A stretch of 64,000 nucleotides of DNA from Theropithecus gelada (lineage: Eukaryota > Chordata > Mammalia > Primates > Cercopithecidae): positions 5,123,622 through 5,187,621 of the forward strand of contig NC_037674.1 of NCBI RefSeq assembly GCF_003255815.1, read 5' to 3'. Positions within the stretch are counted from its first letter, which is position 1. Every line of letters starts with the position of its first letter. Made by a program: the position numbers and the translations under genes. Below the pieces are notes generated by a model, which searched no databases, had not been told where the DNA came from, and worked only from the letters and a program-made list of their open reading frames with translations. This document shows positions 57,130 to 64,000 of this stretch, piece after piece.

Positions 57130-58828
57130 TTATATATCTCCCCTACTACTGCTGCAGTCTGCCGAAGAGAGGATGCCCTGAACCCTAACTTCTCCAAACC
57201 ATCCCAAAGGGGAAGTTGGCTCCACATCAACAGTGTTGTTTCTTTTAAAGACCATATGTCAACACACCAGATGATAGCAAAAGGATGTCGAGGGAGCGAT
57301 ATGAAAGCAAGCCTGAGAGTCCTAGAGAGAAGGTGACTGAACTGTCTTCCGAGGTGGTCACTCCCTCAGACCCTACCCTTCCTGCCTTGTTCCTCCAGTT
57401 GTCAGATTTGCTGTTGGGGCCCTCACGGGGGAGGAGGTGAGGCTGGACTGGGAGGGAGATGGAGAAGCTGCCAGAGGTTCCTTTGGATCCAGAATTGAGG
57501 CAGCAGTTCCAGCCAGGTCTGGAGGTGGGGGCTGTCCCCCAGCCCCCAAGGGAATGGTACTGATTCCAAAATGTGGCGAGAACTCCCTGGTCCGGAAAAG
57601 GAGGTGTTTGCTCCCTTGAATCACCTGAGCCCAGGCTGGAAGGCCCAAAGGGGAGGATGAGGCCAGCTCACTCCAGCTCCATCCCCTCCCTTTAACCCTG
57701 AGCTGGTCAGCCTCCCAGACTCCAGTCCCTTTTCCTAAGTGCCTTCCCTGCAAAGTCTGCACAGAGCCGTGCTCCCTTGCACCAGCTCACCCCGTACTGT
57801 CTCATCTTTCAGCAACCCCATGGGTTTGAACTTGAGATGATTCATTTTCCTAAAAGCCTCTTCGCGCTGAGGGAAGGCATGGGTGGCTCTGTAAGTTTTG
57901 AAGTGAGGGCTGCCTCTTCTCAGAGCTGCTGCGAGGGCCGGGGCCACCCTCCCAGACAGTGTCTGTGGGCTGGGCAGCAGCTTTGCCAGCAGCCTGGGTC
58001 ATCCCCACTGGTCTGGGAGGCTCAGGGACACCAGNCTGGTGGCCTCTTCTGTCTGTCCCTCCAGAGTGCCGGCTGCCCCGCAGGCTCCCTCCAGGCTGAG
58101 TTCATGGCCCTGCCCCCTGGTGGCCAGAACCGGCTTCACAGGATAAGAGCCAGGGAAGCTCCAGGGGCTTTCCAGGAAAAGTGAACCTTGGAAAGGGTAT
58201 GGCCTTTTCACCGCTCCCAACAGCACCCTAGAAATGGCTTGGCCTTTCCCCTCCCCTGAGCTCCACAGAGAACACAGCCAGCAGAGGACACATTTCCCCG
58301 CCATCCAGAAATGGGTTTGATTCTCAGCCGAGGGACAGCAGGACTGGTAGAGACTGCCGGGCCACACAGCTGCCTGCACAGCACTCCCATGCTTGGTGGG
58401 GGCGGGAGGGATGGCAGGGGCTGTCCGTAGGCCGGGCAGGACAGGGAGGCTCACTGGAGATGCTGCACTTTGGAGGGGCAATGTCAGGGGACAGCTTTCT
58501 CTTGTTGGGACACAGGACTCCAGAAGGACAACATGGTGACTGATTCCCAGCGCTAGAGGCAAGGCAGTCGGCCACATGTAGGGGTGTGTGTGTGTGTGTG
58601 TGTGTGTGTGTATTTATAGATATTTATAGAACTGGGCAGGGGCATACCACAGAGGGGGGCACACGTTTTCAGCCACAGTCATACCTGGAAGTGTCAGCTC
58701 ACCACTACAGCAGACCAAGTCACAGATGAAGGGGCTGGCTTTGGGGCTGGGGGAGCCACTGTCAAGTTGCAGAACAGTCACCCAGGCAGACTTGGAAAGG
58801 GAGGTCTCCGAGAAGAGGACGGATCTGT
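57130..58828. other. GC-richer segment, no gene recognised
   Basis: Lies next to the 3' end of the DNM1 copy and may include its former 3' untranslated and downstream DNA. A (GT)n run is at 58587-58612 and an N at 58035. Long frames on both strands (up to 198 codons) match nothing I know. Confidence 0.5.
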
Positions 58829-61325
58829 TTAGAGGTCAAAGGCGGGCCTGGGGCTCTCAGAACCGGATGGATTTGCCTGACCCGATAGGCTGGCGGTTGG
58901 AGAGAAAGCAGAGAGAAAACAGGAGAAAAGCGAGCAGAGAGCTGGTGAGGCAAGTGCAGAGCACAGGTGTGCCACAGCAGCTGTGGGAGGGCGCAGGTGA
59001 GGGTGTGGCAAGGTTCCTGGAAAAGCGGGGCTGGAAGAGAAAGGGGAGGAAGACAGAGGGAGGAGCTGGAGCTTCACAGGTGGTGCCTGGGGTCTGTGGC
59101 CACCCTCCCCTCCCCACACACGCTGGCCTCGTCCACGGCACCCAGGCAGTGCACCCACTGTTCAGACCAATGCTCGGCCCCCTCGGGCTTCCCTCTTTTC
59201 TGGTCACCCTGTTTTCCAACCCCTGGTTCGGGGCCACCTCTCACCTTTGGGAGCCCAACGCAACAGCCACCAGGCCTGATAGAGAAGGAACACTGCTTGA
59301 ACCAGGATGATGAAGCTAAAAGGGATGGATGTCTGGAGTGATCGCCGGAGAACCCTCTGGGTGGTCGGAACGCCCAGGATCCTCTGAAGGGACCCTGGGG
59401 GAGGCAGGGAGGGCAGGCAGCCGGATGCCACTGGCTATAGACTTGTAAGTCTAAGAGAGGAGCCTCAGCTTGTTGGGGGTTGCAGGTCGCATAGGTGAGG
59501 CTGGGCCCTTCCTGCTGGGAAAAGTAGAAGAGGGAGAGTCCATGGCAGGGGAGGTGGGTGGGCTCAGCCAGGCCAGCAGGCACTGTGGTCCCCTTGTCTG
59601 AATAGCAGAGGCGACCTCTAGGAGCAACAGGCCAAGGTGCATGAGCCTGCTGGCCAGCAATAGTGCTTCAGCGGGGGCCAGGGACCCTGCCTTCCATCAC
59701 ACACTGGCAGCTATGATGGTACCTGGAGGGACGGAAGGGGCTGTGTGTCCCCGCCTGGCCTGTGAGGTGTGTTGTGGGTTGACCATGTGTATGGGACTCT
59801 CGAGGTTTTATCCTAGATCACCACTGGATTGGCGACAGATAGAGGAGGTGGGACCCTGACTCTCACCCCTGCTCTGCAGTGGATTTGGCTCTCACACTCC
59901 GAGACTGGGAACTGGATACTCTGCCCTGGCAGCATGACTCAGACTGCACAACAGGTACAGCGTGCCCAGGATGACATTCCTAGGCCTCTGGCCGCCTCAG
60001 AGTACAGCCCCACACACAACCCCCTCCAAGCTCTCAGCCCTTACACCATAAACCACGAGCTCTCTGACGGTTCCAGAGAGTACCCACGTCTGCCAGCTTG
60101 GGCACGGAGCCTGTTCCAGGAGCCCCCAGGCACAGCCATGGGGACTGGGGGACTTTGGGGCCGTGGGGGCCAGACCTGGTACCTGCGTGTGGCAAGGACT
60201 CTCTGCACCTGCAGCCAGGAGTTGTCCACGGGCTCCCGTGGGCATGCTGACGGTGGTCGTGTTGATGTCGCCGATGATGCCGATCGCATCCTTCAGCACG
60301 TGGTGCATACGCAACATCTTGTCATGCAGCTGTGCCTGCTCTGCTGACTCCTCCATCAGCGTGTTCTGCTTCCCACAGGTTGGAGAGCATCTCTGAGAAG
60401 ATGAACTCCTTGGTCTGAGAGTGGGCAAAGAGGGAAGGAGGTTGGGACCTGATGCCTGCGCTGCCCTGGCCTCCTGCCAGGCCCTGCTGGGACTGTGTGC
60501 TGGACTTGGAGCCCTGAGTATGGCTTTTCAGATGCGGCTTCTACACCGCTTAGACTCAAAGATCTGCCTCCCCACCGCCCTTTCCTCACTCAGATGGGGA
60601 CACTGAGGTCCAGAGGAAAAGTCACCTGTCCAAGGTCACAGATCTATCTATCACGCCACCAGGACCTATCCACTCAGTTTTTAAAAAATGTTTTTTGGAG
60701 ATAGGATCTCGCTCGGTCACAAGACTGGAGTGCAGTGGGTGAGATCACCACTCACTGCAGCCTCAGCCTCTTGGGCTCAAAGTGATCCTCCAATGTCAGC
60801 CTGTCGAGTAGCTAGGACTATAGGCACGTGCCACCACCAAGCCCAGCTATTTAAAAAAATTTTTGTGTAGAGACCAGGTCTCACTATGTTGCCCAGGCTG
60901 GTCTCGAACTCCTGGGCTCAAGCTATCCTCCCGCCTTGGCCTCCCAAAGTGCTGGGATTACAAGCATGGGCCACTGTCCTCAGTCCCACACTATATTTCT
61001 ATGAGACAGCTCTGGTCTGGACCGTGCCTGCCTCCCTGGACCTGCTCCCATAGGGCTGGTCGGCATCTCCCCCAGACCAACATGGCCACCTGCATCCCCA
61101 GTGCCACAGGAGCCCCCTGCCCCTAAGAGGCGGTGCATGCACGTTGTTGACCATGACGTGCATGATGGTCTTGGGCATGACACCAACCATGAGTTCCCAC
61201 ACGGTCTTGTTGACAATGGCCATGTAGGAGTCCACCAGGTTCTGGGTGGTTTCCATTTGCCGCTCCAACTGTGGGTCCATGGAGTGCATGAAGCTCTCGG
61301 AGCCATTCTCCTCAGCTTTGCTGTC
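58829..61325 (-). pseudogene. DNM1P: DNM1 (dynamin-1) unprocessed pseudogene, 3' exons
   Basis: Dynamin-1 is the neuronal GTPase that cuts endocytic vesicles from the plasma membrane. Exon A (61325-61143) reads DSKAEENGSESFMHSMDPQL, then ERQMETTQNLVDSYMAIVNK, and ends MHVMVNN with a GTGCAT donor; this is the GTPase effector domain, with a three-codon insertion (MVGV before MPKTI). Exon B (60414 to about 60185) begins TKEFIFSEMLSNL, loses frame, and resumes NTLMEESAEQAQ ... IIGDINTTTVSMP and then VDNSWLQVQ-type text in another frame. The last exon (about 58905-58829) reads SGQANPSGSESPRPAFDL and stop, the proline-rich tail end. The middle of the proline-rich domain and the whole GTPase, middle and PH regions are absent. 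At least one frame change makes it non-coding. Many DNM1 pseudogenes lie on chromosome 15. Confidence 0.93.
60690..60990 (-). repeat. Old Alu (AluJ-like) inside DNM1P
   Basis: Inverted, 'ttttggagataggatctcgctc' to 'catgggccactgtcctcag', lying in the intron between the two GTPase-effector exons. Confidence 0.92.
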
Positions 61326-61814
61326 CTGTCATGGAGAACACAAAAGCATCAGGGTGGCCAGGTCATGCAGCCAGGCTCCAGGAATCCCTAGGCGCTCAGA
61401 GCCTCCAAGGGTACCTGGAATATTGAGGCACAGAGAGAAGCAACTGGCCTGAACACACACCCAGCTCATCACACGCTCTAGATGGTTTCAAGTCTCTGCC
61501 TCTCATGACCCCAGACTCCCCTGATTCAGTCTCGTCTTAGTTCTGACTCTAGTACCCAGAATTTGCCTCAAGTTACCAATCCAGAAATTGGAAAAGAACA
61601 GCTCCAGGTCCCTTGCTTGAAGACCTGGCCAGAGCTTGTGCCAGGCTGCAGATGCCTGGCAGGAGGCAAAAAGAGGGCATACTCACTTTCCCCTTGTCCT
61701 TGGAGGCCCACGCACCAACACTGCCACCGCCGCTGCCACCAGGGAACATGGCAAAGTAGACACACACAGAGAAGAAAACGGGAAGGGTTGAGTGAACCTG
61801 GGACACTGCACCCC

Positions 61815-62242
61815 GACTTTAACGTGTTGTTGAATTCAATTAGCTAATATTTTGTTGAGGATTTTTGCATCAATATTCATCAGTGATATTGGCCTGTAGT
61901 TTTCTTTTTTGGATGTATCTTTGGTTTTGGTATCACGGTAATGCTAGCCTTGTAGAATTTGGAAGTATTCCCTCTATTTTTGGAATCGTTTGGGTAAGGC
62001 TGGTATTAGTTCTATTTTAAATGTTTGCTAGAATTCAGCAGTGAATCCTCAGGTCCCAGGCTTTTCTTTACTGGGAGATTTTTTATTACTGCTTCGATCC
62101 CATTGTTTGTTACTGGTCTGTTCAGGTTTTGGATTTCATCATGGTTCAATCTTGGTGGGCTGGATGTGTCTGGAAATTTGTCCATTTTTAGTAGGTTTTC
62201 CTATTTCTTTACACATAGTCGCTGATAATAGCCACTAGTGAT
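61815..62242 (-). repeat. L1 ORF2 fragment
   Basis: 'aatattttgttgaggatttttgcatc', 'ttggcctgtagttttcttttttg' and 'gctagaattcagcagtgaatcc' are antisense L1 ORF2 with relatively low divergence. Confidence 0.93.
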
Positions 62243-62275
62243 CCTTTGAGTTTTTATTTTATTTTTATTTTATTT

Positions 62276-62556
62276 TTTGGAGACCTAGTCTTGCTCTGTC
62301 GCTCAGTCTGGAGGCAATCTCCACTCACTGCCAGCTCCGCCTCCCGGGTTCAGGCCATTCTCCTGCATCAGCCTCAGGAGTAGCTGGGACTACAGACGCC
62401 CACCACCATGCCCGGCTAATTTTTTGTTATTTTCAGTCCAGACAGGGCTTCACCATGTTAGCCAGGATGGTCTTATCTCCTGACCTCCGTGATCCGCCCA
62501 CCTTGGCCTCCCAAAGTGCTTGGATTACAGGCGTGAACTACCTCCACCCTTGGGAT
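62276..62556 (-). repeat. Alu SINE
   Basis: Inverted, led by (TTTTA)n at about 62255-62275, from 'ggagacctagtcttgctctgtc' to about 'attacaggcgtgaac', where the normal Alu end is replaced by the CA minisatellite. Confidence 0.92.
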
Positions 62557-62559
62557 ACA

Positions 62560-62624
62560 CAAACACACACACACACAGTTGGTGGCTGTGCTGGATACAC
62601 ACATACAGAGTTGATGGTTGTGCC

Positions 62625-62659
<35 letters not shown>

Positions 62660-62867
62660 TGGTGGCTGTGCCAGACACACACACATATACAGAGTTGGTG
62701 GTTGTGCCGGACACACACACACACACACAGTTGGTGATTGTGCTGGATACACACATACAGAGTTGGTGGCAGAGTTGGTGGTTGTGCCGAACACACACAC
62801 ACACACACAGAGTTGGTGGCTGTGGCAGACACACACACACATATATACAGAGTTGGTGGTTGTGCCG

Positions 62868-62913
<46 letters not shown>

Positions 62914-62930
62914 TGGTGATTGTGCCGCCC
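62560..62930. repeat. Compound CA/'AGAGTTGGTGG' minisatellite
   Basis: The core 'agagttggtggctgtgc(c/t)g' alternates with (CA)n tracts of 3 to about 20 units, giving about ten irregular units of 30-60 bp. CA tracts differ in length from unit to unit, which is a form likely to vary between people. Confidence 0.95.
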
Positions 62931-62949
62931 AGTCGGCCAGTGTGAGGAA

Positions 62950-63830
62950 GGGATCAGATGGGTCGGGCAGGAAGGTGCTGGGTCAAGGGAGTGGGGGCAG
63001 CCGGGGGCGCACACACCGGGAGGGCGCGCAGGGCTCCGGGTTGAGGGGCGAGGGGCGAATGGGACATAAGCAGGGCGGGGCAGGGGCGGCCCTTTCCCAG
63101 GCGGTAGCGGGGGCGGCGGGGCTGTTGCCCTTTGAGCTGCGGCTTGACAGGAGCCCGCCTTCTGTCGGTGGAGTCGGGGAGGAGCAGAGGGAACCGAGGG
63201 CGCCCCCCACAGGCCGCCGCGGGGCTCCCGCCAAGTCCGCGGTGCCCCCTGCCATTTTCCGGCCGTGCTCACAGGAGGGTCGCGGCGGCGGGAGAGGCAG
63301 AGCCCGGAGAGCTCCGCCCGGCTGCCCGGCCTGGTGGTGGCGACCATAACAGCGGCTCTGGACAGGCCCCTCCCGCCGGAGATGAGGGGAAGATGTCCCT
63401 GTCCGGGTTCGAGGCCACGCTGAGCGTCTGTCTTCCAGGAGAACCAGGAGCCGCTGCCGCCCACGCTGCACCGCAACATCACGGTGAGGCGTCCAGCAGC
63501 GGCCTCCCGGGCCGGACGAGGGGGCACCTGTCCCCAGAGGTCCCGCTTCCCCGCCCCTTTCTCCCGCGACTGGCCCGGCCCGGCCTGGCCTGGACTGCGC
63601 GCGGCTTGGGTGGGAGGAGGCGGAGAGCGCGTCTCTGCAGATGCAAGCACCCGTCGCGGCGCCCCGAGGTGGGAGCCTGCTGGGCCGGAGCCGTCTCGGG
63701 ACAGCGGTCGCCCTCGGTCACCGGCCTGCTCCAGGGACCGCGACAGCGCAGGGCAGGGCGGCTCAGGCGTGGTCGTGAGCCCAGGCGGGGAAGGGGAATG
63801 AACTGCCCGTGTGGAATGGGTTAGGGGTGT
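62950..63830. promoter_or_regulatory. CpG island around the UBE2Q2-like first exon
   Basis: Strongly GC- and CpG-rich DNA on both sides of the UBE2Q2-like start codon at 63393, falling to AT-rich DNA after about 63840. It is inferred to be the duplicated UBE2Q2 promoter island. Long frames on both strands here (up to 447 codons) are by-products of high GC. Confidence 0.7.
63393..63483 (+). pseudogene. UBE2Q2P: UBE2Q2-like first exon with internal deletion
   Basis: UBE2Q2 is an E2 ubiquitin-conjugating enzyme. The 91-bp exon starts ATG, MSLSGFEATLS, close to the parent's start. It ends with text that in another frame reads LPPTLHRNIT before a GTGAGG donor, matching the end of the parent exon. 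The middle, about 90 bp by my recollection of the parent, is missing at 'gaaccaggagc|cgctgccg', and the loss changes frame. The start codon context and donor are intact, so the site could still be transcribed but cannot give the normal protein. Later exons would lie beyond the right edge. UBE2Q2 pseudogenes are frequent companions of golgin duplicons on 15q. UBE2Q1 is a less likely parent. Confidence 0.75.
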
Positions 63831-63834
63831 TGGT

Positions 63835-64000
63835 TCCTTTACTGGGTCATCTGGTAAACTGTAAAGTTTCTGATGTGACATTGACGGAAGACATCAACCC
63901 TCTAAGACATTTTTTTCCTATCCTCTGGGAATATTACTTTTTGGACTATCTTGGTCCATTGGTAAACTCATGAGAATTTGTCAGAGTTTTTTATTTTTTA
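63835..64000. other. Start of presumed UBE2Q2P intron 1
   Basis: Composition drops abruptly to AT-rich. Nothing is recognised before the window ends. Confidence 0.4.

Noticed and set aside
57373..58577. Several overlapping 130-190-codon frames on both strands
   Set aside because: They are chance frames in GC-rich sequence, one crossing an N. None matched a DNM1 exon or another protein I know.
62538..63881. 447-codon minus-strand frame joining CpG-island and (CA)n sequence
   Set aside because: It crosses a CpG island and a CA minisatellite (runs of C-V), with no conserved domain and no sign of a promoter at its start.

Overview
The window looks like a primate, most likely human, chromosome 15q segmental-duplication block. 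It carries dozens of Alu copies, L1 fragments, MaLR and MER elements, and intron-containing pieces of known human genes. One gene belongs to the GOLGA6L golgin family, which is typical of the chromosome 15 low-copy repeats. Two single-base N calls (14252 and 58035) show that the sequence is an assembled genomic record. There is no bacterial, viral or plasmid content apart from ordinary old retroelements. All gene names come from recognising protein and exon sequence by eye.

Layout. Positions 1-6100 are AT-rich and hold L1, Alu and MER fragments. Positions 6105-7800 hold an antisense, intronless ABCB10 retrocopy. Positions 8250-8760 hold Alus. Positions 8760-16270 are mostly single-copy AT-rich sequence with one complex inverted and tandem repeat at 13839-13940. 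Positions 16270-19110 contain two minisatellites: a 47-bp unit, and a 57-bp unit grown inside an old MER5-type element. Positions 19440-27000 are interspersed repeats around an isolated exon that matches HPRT1 exon 6. Positions 27300-31040 are GC-richer and include one CHRNB4 exon 2 copy. Positions 32699-38976 are a minus-strand GOLGA6L gene with six exons in a continuous reading frame and a 3.2-kb terminal exon made of about 140 heptads. Positions 42650-56757 are a decayed MPHOSPH10/MCEE head-to-head pair with its shared CpG island. Positions 58829-61325 are the 3' end of a DNM1 pseudogene. Positions 62560-62930 are a CA-rich minisatellite. Positions 62950-63830 are a CpG island with a damaged UBE2Q2 first exon that runs toward the right edge.

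How the parts relate. The pieces do not form a pathway. They are a patchwork of duplicons whose parent genes, from general knowledge, lie at 9q34 (DNM1 next to GOLGA2, the golgin ancestor), 2p13 (MPHOSPH10 next to MCEE), 15q24-25 (CHRNB4, UBE2Q2), Xq26 (HPRT1) and 1q42 (ABCB10). Only the golgin retains a long intact frame, and its usual amino-terminal exons were not found here. I see no new enzymatic or defence system. The most notable items are the 399-bp higher-order repeat in the golgin exon, the preserved shape of the bidirectional promoter island, and the isolated HPRT1-like and CHRNB4-like exons with clean splice borders.
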